Shown here piece by piece: positions 8,621 through 16,105 of a stretch of DNA of 64,000 nt (positions are counted from its first letter, which is position 1; each line of letters starts with the position of its first letter). Below the pieces are notes generated by a model. It worked only from the letters and a program-made list of their open reading frames with translations. It made no database searches and was not told the origin of the DNA. This DNA comes from Microthrixaceae bacterium (GTDB taxonomy: Bacteria > Actinomycetota > Acidimicrobiia > Acidimicrobiales > Microtrichaceae): contig JACJWI010000002.1 in assembly GCA_020637215.1 (NCBI GenBank), forward strand, positions 434,001-498,000, in the 5' to 3' direction. Both the position numbers and the translations under genes were made by a program.

Positions 8621-9994
8621 GTGACCGATCCCGTCCGACCACGACGGCCGCTGCCGAGCGGAGCCCGTACGGTGCTGCGTGCCCAGGCCGACGTGGTGGC
8701 GGGTCTGCTGCGCTGGATCGCCCTCGGGATGCTCGTCGGGGTGCTCGGCGGCCTGGCCTCCGCGGTGTTCCTGGTGTCGTTGCAGTGGGCGACGGAGACC
8801 TTCGACCGCCACGGCGCCATCCTGTGGTTCCTGCCGCTGGCCGGCCTGGCGATCGGTCTCGCCTACCACTACGGCGGCGGCCGGTCCGTCGAGGGCAACA
8901 ACCTGATCCTCGGCGAGATCCACGACCCGACCGACTGGGTGCCGCGCCGCATGGCGCCGATGGTGCTCATCGGGACGATCGTCACGCACCTCTTCGGAGG
9001 CTCCGCCGGCCGGGAGGGGACCGCCATCCAGATGAGCGGCAGCCTGACCGACGCCGCGTCGCGGGTCCTGCGCCTGCGCGGCGAGGACCGACGCATCATG
9101 CTGGTGACCGCCATAGCCGGCGGGTTCGGCGCGGTCTTCGGCGTGCCGCTGGCCGGTGCGGTGTTCGCCCTCGAGGTGCAGTCCGTCGGCCGGGTCCGCT
9201 ACGAGGCGCTCGTGCCGTGCCTCGTCGCGTCGGTCACCGGCGACCTGGTCGTGCGCGGCGTGGGCGTGCACCACACGATCACTCCGCACCTCGGCCAGGT
9301 CGACCTGTCGGTGGGACTGCTGTTGAAGGTGGCGGTGGCGGGAATCGCCTGCGGACTGGTGTCGGTGCTGTTCAGCCTCGCGGACCACTGGGTGAAGCAG
9401 GCGTCGCGCCTGATCGCGTGGCCGCCGGCCCGACCCCTCATCGGTGGCGCGCTCGTCGTCGCCCTGACCTACGCGGTCGGGAACCGCTACTACAACGGAC
9501 TGTCCGAGGGCCTGGTCGAGGTCAGCCTGGCCGGGGCGCCGGTTCCGACCTGGGCGTTCGCTCTCAAGCTCCTGTTCACCGCCGTGACCCTGGGTTCGGG
9601 ATTCGTGGGCGGCGAGGTCACTCCGCTGTTCGTGATCGGCGCGACCCTGGGCGCCGCGCTGGCCGGACCGCTCGGGGTGCCGCCGGCCCTGCTGGCGGCG
9701 CTGGGGTTCGTGGCCGTGTTCGCCGGGGCGGCGAAGACCCCGCTCGCCTGCACGATCATGGGGGTCGAGATGTTCGGATCCGGAGCGATCCCGTACTTCG
9801 CCGTCGTCTGCGTCATGAGCTACGTGTTCTCCACCCACCTCGGCATCTACCCGTCGCAGCGCTCGGTCGGTCCCAAGGTGCCGTCCTGGCGGTTGGACCG
9901 CGGTGATCGCGTTGCCGACGGAGGATCGGTTGACCGCGGCGCTGGCAGTGGCGGTGCCGGGGACGCCGGCGCGGACGGCGGCGACCGGACCTGA
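8621..9994 (+). CDS. ClC-family voltage-gated chloride channel/antiporter
   Basis: Integral membrane anion transporter of 457 residues with 10 or more hydrophobic segments. GSAGREGTAIQ matches the GREGP-type selectivity loop and GFGAVFGVPLAG the second conserved turn; SGFVGGEVTPLFVIGATLG matches the GxFxP loop region. There is no C-terminal CBS pair; the protein ends in a short Gly/Asp-rich tail. Anion exchange is the expected role, but whether it is a channel or a Cl/H antiporter is open. GTG start has no obvious Shine-Dalgarno. Confidence 0.87.
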   Translation: MTDPVRPRRPLPSGARTVLRAQADVVAGLLRWIALGMLVGVLGGLASAVFLVSLQWATETFDRHGAILWFLPLAGLAIGLAYHYGGGRSVEGNNLILGEIHDPTDWVPRRMAPMVLIGTIVTHLFGGSAGREGTAIQMSGSLTDAASRVLRLRGEDRRIMLVTAIAGGFGAVFGVPLAGAVFALEVQSVGRVRYEALVPCLVASVTGDLVVRGVGVHHTITPHLGQVDLSVGLLLKVAVAGIACGLVSVLFSLADHWVKQASRLIAWPPARPLIGGALVVALTYAVGNRYYNGLSEGLVEVSLAGAPVPTWAFALKLLFTAVTLGSGFVGGEVTPLFVIGATLGAALAGPLGVPPALLAALGFVAVFAGAAKTPLACTIMGVEMFGSGAIPYFAVVCVMSYVFSTHLGIYPSQRSVGPKVPSWRLDRGDRVADGGSVDRGAGSGGAGDAGADGGDRT

Positions 9995-10056
9995 GCTGGC
10001 AGGACCTGACTTGGCCGGAGCTGGGCGGTCCTGATGGGCCACGGAGCGAGCGGATC

Positions 10057-10062
10057 TACCCT
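10057..10062 (+). promoter_or_regulatory. -10 element (TACCCT) of a leaderless promoter for pdxH
   Basis: TACCCT ends 6 bases before the pdxH GTG, and no ribosome binding site is visible. Confidence 0.6.
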
Positions 10063-10068
10063 TGAGCC

Positions 10069-10746
10069 GTGATCGACGAACCAGCGCCGGTCTCGGTGGG
10101 TGACGGACCCGCTGGACTGGCCCACCGCACGGACTACGACTGGGGCGTCCTGGTCGAGTCCGATGCCCCAGCAGGCCCTTACGAGCTGTTCGACCGCTGG
10201 CTGGCCGACGCCGAGTCGGCCGGTGAGGCCGAGTTCAACTCGATGGCCCTGGCGACGGTCGACGACGGTCGACCGACGGTGCGCAACGTGCTGCTCCGCG
10301 GCGTCGACGACGAGGGTCGGTTCCAGTTCTTCACCAACCGCGACAGCCGCAAGGGCGTCGAGATCGCCGCCGACCCACACGTAGCGCTGCTGTTCAGCTG
10401 GTTGGGGATCCACCGCCAGGTCCGCGTCGAGGGCATCGCGGTTCCGGCACCCGACGACGTCAGCGACCGCTACTTCGCCTCACGGCCGCGCGACAGCCGC
10501 GTCGGGGCGTGGGCCAGCGAGCAGTCGAGCGTCCTGGCCGACCGGGCCGAGCTCGAGGCCCGGGTCGCGGAAGCCGCCGTTCGCTTCGCCGAGGGCGATG
10601 TGCCCCGGCCCCCGAACTGGGGTGGCTACCTGGTGACGCCCGAGGTCTTCGAGTTCTGGCAGGGCCGGCCGAGCCGGCTGCACGACCGCCTCCGGTACCG
10701 GCGTGACCCCGCGGGTGGCTGGGTCCGCGACCGACTCGCCCCCTGA
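10069..10746 (+). CDS. pdxH: Pyridoxamine 5'-phosphate oxidase
   Basis: FMN-dependent enzyme oxidising pyridoxamine or pyridoxine 5'-phosphate to pyridoxal phosphate. 225 residues, normal length. RNVLLRGVDDEGRFQFFTN is the FMN-binding segment, SEQSS the central motif, and FEFWQGRPSRLHDR the C-terminal PNPOx signature. GTG start chosen from the leaderless promoter spacing. It converges on the theta carbonic anhydrase gene, with a perfect palindrome between them. Confidence 0.95.
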   Translation: MIDEPAPVSVGDGPAGLAHRTDYDWGVLVESDAPAGPYELFDRWLADAESAGEAEFNSMALATVDDGRPTVRNVLLRGVDDEGRFQFFTNRDSRKGVEIAADPHVALLFSWLGIHRQVRVEGIAVPAPDDVSDRYFASRPRDSRVGAWASEQSSVLADRAELEARVAEAAVRFAEGDVPRPPNWGGYLVTPEVFEFWQGRPSRLHDRLRYRRDPAGGWVRDRLAP

Positions 10747-10775
10747 CCCACCCCGACGATCCCCACCTCCGACAC

Positions 10776-10827
10776 CGTTCTGTAGTGCGAGATCCAGGCG
10801 TTCGCCTGGATCTCGCACTACAGAACG
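10776..10827. repeat. Perfect 25-bp-arm palindrome with 2-base spacer, likely bidirectional terminator
   Basis: Arms 10776-10800 and 10803-10827 are exact reverse complements around TT. It lies between convergent pdxH and the carbonic anhydrase gene, and the right arm contains the latter's TAG stop (10818-10820). No U-tract follows. Longer and more perfect than an ordinary terminator. Confidence 0.8.
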
Positions 10828-11537
10828 AGGGGACGGCGGACTCCGTCGGCGCCCTTGACCGAAGCGCCGGTGGACAGCACGTGATCGGACCGCTCCGGAA
10901 CGTGGATCTGCACTCCGCAGAACACGGCCACGTCCATGGTCCGCCAGGCCTCGAGCGCGTCGAGCTCGGTCCACATCTCGTCCTCGATCGCGGTGGCGAC
11001 CCGCAGGGTCAGCTCCACGATCTCCAGCGGGACGGTGCCCGATCCCTGCTCGGCGAACCGCAGCAGTCGTTGGGCCTCGTGGTCGTCGAGGCCGGGCGGC
11101 AACGACTCCGCCGGTCCGTTCTTGAGGACGTCGAGCAGGGCGTTGATGGCACCGCAGGTCGAGGTGGGTCGGTCCTGGTGGCGTCGGAGGCTCTGGCCGA
11201 GCCCGCCGGCGGGATCCATGCCGATGTGGGGGAGTCCGAACACGAGCAGGTGGCCGCGTCCGTCCGCGTCGGGGACGTGGGACAGGCACGCCTGCCACCC
11301 GGTGCGCCCGAGCGACGGCAGGCCGCCCAGACCGCCGAGGGCGAACGGGCGGTGCCAGCGCTGCGCGACCTGCTCGATCAGCTGCTGGGTCAGCTCGTCG
11401 CGGCAGATCGACACCGCCGCGAAGGTCCCGTCGGGTCGGAAGTCGAACGGGTCGAGGGCGGTGGCGACCCGGTCCAGGTACGTGCCGATCGGCATGGCGT
11501 CGGGGAACTGCGAGCGGAGGCGGGTCAGCACGGGCAC
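10818..11537 (-). CDS. Theta-class carbonic anhydrase (LCIB/C-like)
   Basis: A 239-residue protein matching the limiting-CO2-inducible B family, a beta-like zinc carbonic anhydrase first known from algae. Seen directly: SICRDELT (C45, D47, E48), LGGLGGLPSLGRTGW, the SHVPD motif (H87, D90), a FGLPHIGMDPAGG loop and STCGA (C128). C45, H87 and C128 match the Cys-His-Cys zinc site of the family. Expected reaction: CO2 plus water to bicarbonate, in the cytoplasm. It lies 9 bases after ccdA in the same direction but also has a TAGGGT hexamer 6 bases before its GTG. Family assignment is from remembered motifs. Confidence 0.82.
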   Translation of the reverse strand: MPVLTRLRSQFPDAMPIGTYLDRVATALDPFDFRPDGTFAAVSICRDELTQQLIEQVAQRWHRPFALGGLGGLPSLGRTGWQACLSHVPDADGRGHLLVFGLPHIGMDPAGGLGQSLRRHQDRPTSTCGAINALLDVLKNGPAESLPPGLDDHEAQRLLRFAEQGSGTVPLEIVELTLRVATAIEDEMWTELDALEAWRTMDVAVFCGVQIHVPERSDHVLSTGASVKGADGVRRPLVL

Positions 11538-11543
11538 CCGGTC

Positions 11544-11549
11544 ACCCTA
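11544..11549 (-). promoter_or_regulatory. -10 element (TAGGGT) overlapping the ccdA stop codon
   Basis: TAGGGT on minus ends 6 bases before the carbonic anhydrase GTG. Its first three bases are the TAG stop of ccdA, so the downstream gene can have its own leaderless transcript. Confidence 0.5.
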
Positions 11550-12485
11550 GGACCGATCCGATTCCCGACCCCGATCGGGTGGGCCGACGTGGTCCCGCGC
11601 GTCGCCCGGGGGTCGGTCCGCGCCACGGCGGCTGATCAACGCCGCGGCGACGACCGCCCCGATGACCAGAGCTGCGGCGACGGCCAGGCGGGCACCGCCG
11701 ATCCGCTCCACGTGGTTCTGCAGCCAGCTCTGAACGTCGCGGGTCCAGTCGACGACCGGCGACGAGGCGCCCGAGTCGAGCTCGCGCAGCTCGACCCAGG
11801 CGTAGTAGCCGACGAAGAGGCCGGCCACGATGAGCAGCGCTCCGGAGATGGCGGCCATGTGCGGCATCAGCCGTCGGAACGCGGTGACCACCCCGGTGCG
11901 GGCCAGGGCGACGGCCACGGTCAGGATGGCGAGCGTCATCCCCATCCCCAGCCCGTAGGCGACGAACGCCCCGACGCTCTGGCCGAAGCTGCCGTCGAGG
12001 GTGACCGACACCAGCGAGATGAACACCGGGATCGTGCAGCTCAACGACGCGACGGCGTAGGAGATGCCGAACAGGAACATGGTGACGAGTTCGCGCCCGC
12101 TGCGGTTGAGGTCCAGGTGCGGCAGTCGCAGGGTGGGCTCGAACCCGCGGAGCACCGCCACGCCCAGGACGACCAGGCCGACGCCGATCACCAGCGTGAA
12201 CCAGGGCAGGCGACGCCCGATGACAGACGACACCGACGACCAGGCCAGGCCCATCACCCCGAACACGACCAGGAACCCGGCGGTCACCGCGGCCGACACC
12301 ACGAGCGCCCGCAGCACCGGGCTGGGATTGGCACGGCGAGCGTCGGCGGAGTCGGTCGTCGCATCCGACCCGGCGGGGTCGAGCCCCAGGAAGTAGGTCA
12401 GGTACGCCGGGAGCAGGGCGAAGCCGCACGGGTTGACCGTGGCGACCATCCCGGCGGAGAAGGCCAGGGCCAGGCGTGCGCCCAC
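11547..12485 (-). CDS. ccdA: CcdA-family cytochrome c biogenesis / thiol-disulfide carrier membrane protein
   Basis: Membrane protein of 312 residues with six to seven helices that passes reducing power across the membrane to extracytoplasmic thioredoxins. Two redox cysteines are in place: VNPCGFALLPAY (C20) in helix 1 and SLSCTIPVF in a later helix. About 80 residues beyond the usual core contain an extra helix and a charged cytosolic tail (ISRRGADRPPGD). It follows the TlpA-like gene by 31 bases, the classic CcdA-ResA pairing for haem attachment. GTG start. Confidence 0.88.
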   Translation of the reverse strand: MGARLALAFSAGMVATVNPCGFALLPAYLTYFLGLDPAGSDATTDSADARRANPSPVLRALVVSAAVTAGFLVVFGVMGLAWSSVSSVIGRRLPWFTLVIGVGLVVLGVAVLRGFEPTLRLPHLDLNRSGRELVTMFLFGISYAVASLSCTIPVFISLVSVTLDGSFGQSVGAFVAYGLGMGMTLAILTVAVALARTGVVTAFRRLMPHMAAISGALLIVAGLFVGYYAWVELRELDSGASSPVVDWTRDVQSWLQNHVERIGGARLAVAAALVIGAVVAAALISRRGADRPPGDARDHVGPPDRGRESDRS

Positions 12486-12516
12486 GGGTTCGGAGATCCT
12501 GTCCGGCGCCGGCCGC

Positions 12517-13182
12517 TCAGCCGAGCAGGCCCCGGTCGCGGAGGATGCCGTCGACCTCGTCGGAGGTGAGCGCGCCGTTGTGGGCCTCGACCACGGTGCC
12601 CTTCGCGTCGATGAACACGGTGCGGGGCAGGGCGGTCCCCCCGAAGGCGGCGAAGATGTCGGCGCCGGGGTCGCGTCCGTTGGGGTAGGTCACCCCGGTC
12701 TGCTCGACCATCTCGCGCCCGGCTGCCTCGGTGTCGGTCACGTCGACACCCACGACGGCCACCTGTCCGGAGTGCGACGTCCACACCCGTTCCAGATCCG
12801 GCATCTCCTTGAGGCACGGCGCGCAGGTCGAGGACCAGAAGTTCAGCACCACCGGGCGGCCCTGGAACGCCGACAGCCGGGTCGTGGTGCCGTCGAGGAG
12901 GTTCAGGCGCACGTCCGGGGCCGGCGAACCGACGGTGGCGGGGTCGGTGCCTGCGGGGACGAGCGATCCGCCGTCGATCTGCTCGAGGGCCTTCTCGACC
13001 GGGATGGCGTCGCTGTCGGATCGGGTGCCGATCCACAGGACGAGTCCGGCGGCGGCCAGGGCGATGGCGGTGGCCAGGAACAGCCCGAGCGGCCCGATCG
13101 GCAGCCCGGAGCGGCGCCGGCGTCCGGGCTGAGCCGGGTCGTCGGCGGGCTGTTCGGCGGTGGTCTCGTCGGTCCGCGTCAT
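12517..13182 (-). CDS. Membrane-anchored TlpA/ResA-like thioredoxin
   Basis: Extracytoplasmic thiol-disulfide reductase, 221 residues. One N-terminal membrane anchor (about 29-51), then a TlpA-type thioredoxin fold with active site WSSTCAPCLKE (C120, C123) and the cis-Pro in TALPRTVFID. The partner membrane reductant is probably the downstream CcdA. ATG at 13182 is preferred over the longer frame, whose extra N-terminus runs into the terminator hairpin. Expected substrates are apocytochromes c, which fits the haem-c oxidase at the left edge. Confidence 0.88.
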   Translation of the reverse strand: MTRTDETTAEQPADDPAQPGRRRRSGLPIGPLGLFLATAIALAAAGLVLWIGTRSDSDAIPVEKALEQIDGGSLVPAGTDPATVGSPAPDVRLNLLDGTTTRLSAFQGRPVVLNFWSSTCAPCLKEMPDLERVWTSHSGQVAVVGVDVTDTEAAGREMVEQTGVTYPNGRDPGADIFAAFGGTALPRTVFIDAKGTVVEAHNGALTSDEVDGILRDRGLLG

Positions 13183-13220
13183 GGTGCGGGGATCCTGGCC
13201 GGGGGGACGGGCGGGCTCCG

Positions 13221-13248
13221 GTGGAGGGGCCCGCGAGGGCCCCTCCAC
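13221..13248 (-). terminator. Hairpin terminator after whiB
   Basis: Perfect 12-base arms (13221-13232, 13237-13248) with a GCGA tetraloop, between the whiB stop and the TlpA start on minus. No clear U-tract. Confidence 0.7.
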
Positions 13249-13325
13249 TGTAGTGATCCGGACCTCATCGGTCAGCTCGCGGTCGGTGCGTCACCGTCCG
13301 TCGGGTCCGGAGGACTCGGTTCCGT

Positions 13326-13712
13326 TCAGCCGGGAGATCCGGCGCGCACCAGGCGCCGGTACGGCTCGGGGACCTCGACCTCGGGGAAGCGGTCGCCGGG
13401 TCGTTCGACCTTGGGCGGCCGTCCCCGACGCCTCTTGTGCAGGACGATCCGGCCGGACACGAACAGGTGCCCACCCCAGATTCCGAACTGCTCGCCGCGT
13501 TCGACCGCGGCGTCCAGACATCGGGTCCGGACCGGACAGCTGAGGCAGATGCGTTTGGCGTCGCCGATCTCGTCGACGTCGTCGCTGAAGAACAGCTCGG
13601 TGCTCAGGTCGCGACACAGGGCGTCGGTCTCCCACTCGGAGCGGTCGAGCACTCCGGGTGCGGCGGCCAGGGCGCTGCCCGAGGGTCGGGGGCGGGTGTC
13701 GACGATGGTCAT
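13326..13712 (-). CDS. WhiB-family iron-sulfur transcription factor
   Basis: Actinobacterial regulator binding a 4Fe-4S cluster. 128 residues with the four-cysteine pattern C33-x22-C56-x2-C59-x5-C65 (ALCRDL, RICLSCPVRTRCLD), then the GIWGG turn (77-81) and a basic C-terminus (HKRRRGRPPKVERP) resembling an AT-hook for DNA contact. ATG at 13712 has AGGAG upstream. The upstream region holds a 15-base triple tandem repeat and a hairpin. Which WhiB subfamily (WhiA-E/Wbl) it belongs to is not settled; the spacing and basic tail resemble WhiB1/WhiB2-type proteins. Confidence 0.92.
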   Translation of the reverse strand: MTIVDTRPRPSGSALAAAPGVLDRSEWETDALCRDLSTELFFSDDVDEIGDAKRICLSCPVRTRCLDAAVERGEQFGIWGGHLFVSGRIVLHKRRRGRPPKVERPGDRFPEVEVPEPYRRLVRAGSPG

Positions 13713-13771
13713 GGTGGATCTCCTGGTTCGGACGGGGTGGCGGTGGGTCGAGGTGGTGGTCGGTAGGACTG

Positions 13772-13816
13772 GCGGCTGTGGTTCGAGCGGCTGTGGTTCG
13801 GGCGGCTGTGGTTCGG
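13772..13816. repeat. Three tandem 15-bp repeats upstream of whiB
   Basis: GCGGCTGTGGTTCG(A/G) occurs three times at exact 15-base period, 60-105 bases before the whiB ATG. Could be binding sites or slipped-strand repeats. Confidence 0.75.
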
Positions 13817-13856
13817 GCAGCGGGCTGGTGGTGAGACCCCGACGCCGAAAAGCGCA

Positions 13857-13890
13857 AGAGCCGCCCGGTGGAGTTCCACCCGGCGGCTCT
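13857..13890 (-). terminator. Hairpin followed by a short T-rich run on minus
   Basis: Sixteen-base arms (13857-13872, 13875-13890) with one mismatch and a 2-base spacer. On minus it is followed by TTGCGCTTTTC. It ends the transcript of the small upstream open frame, or attenuates transcription into whiB. Confidence 0.6.
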
Positions 13891-13918
13891 GGGGCCTTCC
13901 TGCGCTGTGACCTCTGGG

Positions 13919-14098
13919 TCAGGGCGGAGGGGCTCCTCGTCGGGCGGTGGCAGTGGCCGGCTTGGTGGCGGCCGGCGTGGTGCCGTACTCGTTCGCAATC
14001 CCGAATCGGTTGCCGGTCGGGCAGAGATGCAGACGCGCACGCACCACGTCGGAGCGCCACATGGCGTGCTCGGCGTGGAAGGTCGTGGTGGTGCTCAT
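13919..14098 (-). CDS. Candidate small protein upstream of whiB
   Basis: A 59-codon frame starting MSTTTTFHAEHAMWRSD and containing the segment LHLCPTGNRFGIANEY, with a low-complexity Ala/Thr tail. No family is recognised. Support: it is followed by a terminator-like hairpin in the right orientation and its middle has a non-random composition (W, H, C, Y, N). Against: the Shine-Dalgarno is weak and the frame is short. It could also be an unstructured leader peptide or spurious. Confidence 0.35.
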   Translation of the reverse strand: MSTTTTFHAEHAMWRSDVVRARLHLCPTGNRFGIANEYGTTPAATKPATATARRGAPPP

Positions 14099-14228
14099 CG
14101 GTCTGCTCTGGTTGGAGTCTGGTGTCGTTCGCCGCCGGTGCGGCCGGAGATCCCGGCCGTACCGGCTCGTGGGTCGAGCGAACCACGGCCCTCGGGGGGC
14201 GGTCAAGCGAATTTCCGGAGATCTGTCG

Positions 14229-14268
14229 GATCGGCCCGGATCGGCCCGGATCGGCCCGGATCGGCCCG
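14229..14268. repeat. Four tandem 10-bp repeats (GGATCGGCCC)
   Basis: Four perfect copies in a row, just downstream of the metallo-hydrolase stop and upstream of the small candidate frame on minus. Confidence 0.85.
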
Positions 14269-14283
14269 GACCGGGGTCTGGCG

Positions 14284-15411
14284 TCAGGCGGGGACGGGGC
14301 GGTAGCGCAGCCGGGCGTCCTCATCGGTGCGGACCGCCATCCGGCCCTCGTGCTGGAGGTGCAGGAGGTGGGCGTAGGTCTCCGACTCGGCCATCGGGCC
14401 CCACGACCGCTCCTGGAACAGCCGGCGGGAGTAGTCCCGGACGGTGGCGTCGCCCAGCTCCTGGCCCAGCCGTTCGAGCTGGGCGATGCGCTCGACGTGG
14501 TGACCGATGATGTCGTCGACGCGGCCGGCGAGGTCGTCGAAGGGCAGTCCGTGCGCGGGGAGCACCCGGGTCACCACGTCGAGGGCCGCGACGCGGTGCA
14601 GCGCGGCGACGAACTCCGCCAGCGGGTCGTCGTCGCCGGTCATGCCCGAGATGTGGGGGGTGATGGTGGGCAGCACGTGGTCGCCGGACAGGAACGTGCC
14701 GTCGGCCGGGTCGAGGAGGCAGATGTGGTCCCCGGTGTGGCCGGGGGTGTGCACGACCTGCCACTCGCGGCCGCCCAGGCGCAGCACCTCCAGATCGTCG
14801 ACCCGGACGGTCGGGTCCAGGCGCAGCAACCCCTGCTTGGACAGGTCGTCCCAGGCCCGCATCGCCTCGAGCTCTCCGGGGCCGGGCTTGAACCCCTCCT
14901 CGCCCCACGGCGTCGGACGGGGCGGCACCTCAGGCATCGGCCCCTCGCCGAAGAGGACCTCGGCCAGACGCTCGTTGCGGGGTCGGTCGTCGTCCCCGCC
15001 GGGCTCCAGCGGGTCGGTCGCCACGGTCAGCTCGGTCAGGTCGTCGGCGAACGGATCCGGCGACGGGTCGAACGGGGTGTGGAAGCGACGGTGGGCGACC
15101 ACCTCGCAGCGGTGTTCGACCCTGAGCCGCCCTGCCCCGCCGAAGTGGTCCGGATGGGAGTGGGTGACCAGCACGGTGTGGATGTGCTCGGGCGCGATGT
15201 CGATCGAGCGCAGACGTTCGATGAGCACCTGGTGGGTCCACGGGTCCGGCATGCCCGGGTCGACCAGGGCGACGCCCCGTTCGTCCTCGAGGACGTAGCA
15301 GTTCACGTGACCCAGTCCCGGGATCATGATCGGGAGCTGGATGCGCCCGATCCCCGGCGCGACCTCGTCGACCTCGTCGCGGGCCGGCAGACGTTCCTGT
15401 CGTTCGACCAT
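14284..15411 (-). CDS. Metallo-beta-lactamase-fold hydrolase
   Basis: Two-zinc hydrolase of 375 residues. THSHPDH (H84, H86, D88, H89) is the metal signature, with later ligands in HTPGHTGDH, LSGDHVLP and LPAHG. A C-terminal helical segment of some 70 residues (ERIAQLERLG onwards) resembles the LACTB2/glyoxalase II-like extension that gates substrate access. The ATG shares one base with the orn stop (TGATG), so it is translated in the same operon. The substrate is unknown; an RNase or thioester hydrolase role is possible given the coupling to oligoribonuclease. Confidence 0.88.
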   Translation of the reverse strand: MVERQERLPARDEVDEVAPGIGRIQLPIMIPGLGHVNCYVLEDERGVALVDPGMPDPWTHQVLIERLRSIDIAPEHIHTVLVTHSHPDHFGGAGRLRVEHRCEVVAHRRFHTPFDPSPDPFADDLTELTVATDPLEPGGDDDRPRNERLAEVLFGEGPMPEVPPRPTPWGEEGFKPGPGELEAMRAWDDLSKQGLLRLDPTVRVDDLEVLRLGGREWQVVHTPGHTGDHICLLDPADGTFLSGDHVLPTITPHISGMTGDDDPLAEFVAALHRVAALDVVTRVLPAHGLPFDDLAGRVDDIIGHHVERIAQLERLGQELGDATVRDYSRRLFQERSWGPMAESETYAHLLHLQHEGRMAVRTDEDARLRYRPVPA

Positions 15412-16019
15412 CAGGCCCCGGCGGCCGTGCCCGCGTCGTCGGGAGCGGGAGCGGGCGTCTCGGGCGCGGGTGCCTCGGGGGTGGGGGACGGCACGAACAC
15501 GGCGTTGCGCCAGTGCACCAGCTCGGCGACCGACTCCTTGATGTCGTCCATGGCCCGGTGCGCGGACGACTTCTTGGTCAGACCGTCCAGGGATCCCGGG
15601 TACCAGCGGCGGGCCAATTCCTTGATGGTCGACACGTCGATCGAGCGGTAGTGCAGGTGCTCCTCGATCTCGGGCAGGTGGATCGCCAGGAAGCGGCGGT
15701 CCATGCCGATCGAGTTGCCGCACAAGGGGACGGTCCGGGGTTCGGGCACGTGGGTGCGGATGAACTCGAGCGTCTGTGCGCCCGCCTCCTCGAGGGTCAG
15801 GGTGGAGGAGCGGATCTCGTCGAGTAGACCGCTGCGGGTGTGCATGTCGACGACGATGGGCTCCATCTTGGCGAGCTCGTCCTCGGTGGTGTGGACGACC
15901 AGGTCCGGGCCCTCGGCGACGATGTTCAGGTCGTCGTCGGTCACCAGGGTGGCGATCTCGACGATCACGTTGCGGGCCGGGTCCAGGCCGGTCATCTCCA
16001 GGTCCATCCAGACGAGCAC
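15411..16019 (-). CDS. orn: Oligoribonuclease (DEDDh exonuclease)
   Basis: Degrades 2-5 nt RNAs and pGpG to mononucleotides, and so clears the breakdown product of c-di-GMP. Catalytic residues: D6 and E8 in WMDLEMTGLD, the Asp of GNSIGMDRRFL, and His/Asp of HRAMDDIKES. 202 residues, with a Pro/Ala-rich C-terminal tail of about 25 residues beyond the usual end. GTG lies 6 bases after TAGGGT, suggesting a leaderless mRNA. The tail overlaps the next gene by one base. Confidence 0.94.
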   Translation of the reverse strand: MLVWMDLEMTGLDPARNVIVEIATLVTDDDLNIVAEGPDLVVHTTEDELAKMEPIVVDMHTRSGLLDEIRSSTLTLEEAGAQTLEFIRTHVPEPRTVPLCGNSIGMDRRFLAIHLPEIEEHLHYRSIDVSTIKELARRWYPGSLDGLTKKSSAHRAMDDIKESVAELVHWRNAVFVPSPTPEAPAPETPAPAPDDAGTAAGA

Positions 16020-16025
16020 CGTCCC

Positions 16026-16031
16026 ACCCTA
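16026..16031 (-). promoter_or_regulatory. -10 element (TAGGGT) of a leaderless promoter for orn
   Basis: TAGGGT on minus ends 6 bases before the orn GTG, in the 86-base gap shared with divergent dut. Confidence 0.6.
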
Positions 16032-16093
16032 CGGTGACCGTCGACGGAAGCGCCCACCGGTGCCCGGGCTCGGCACGCCGACAGCGGTCCCGG

Positions 16094-16099
16094 TAGGGT
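16094..16099 (+). promoter_or_regulatory. -10 element (TAGGGT) of a leaderless promoter for dut
   Basis: TAGGGT ends 6 bases before the dut GTG. The same hexamer and spacing serve divergent orn. Confidence 0.6.
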
Positions 16100-16105
16100 C
16101 CGGCC

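Noticed and set aside
13857..13890. Possible riboswitch or T-box upstream of whiB
   Set aside because: Only a simple hairpin with a T-run can be supported; no conserved aptamer sequence is visible.
14229..14268. Possible CRISPR array in the 10-bp repeats
   Set aside because: Units are contiguous with no spacers and far too short. No cas genes or other spaced repeats were seen anywhere in the window.
12433..15651. A plus-strand open frame of more than 1000 codons
   Set aside because: It is antisense to the TlpA, WhiB, MBL and Orn genes, whose conserved motifs are all on minus; long open antisense frames are expected at this GC content.
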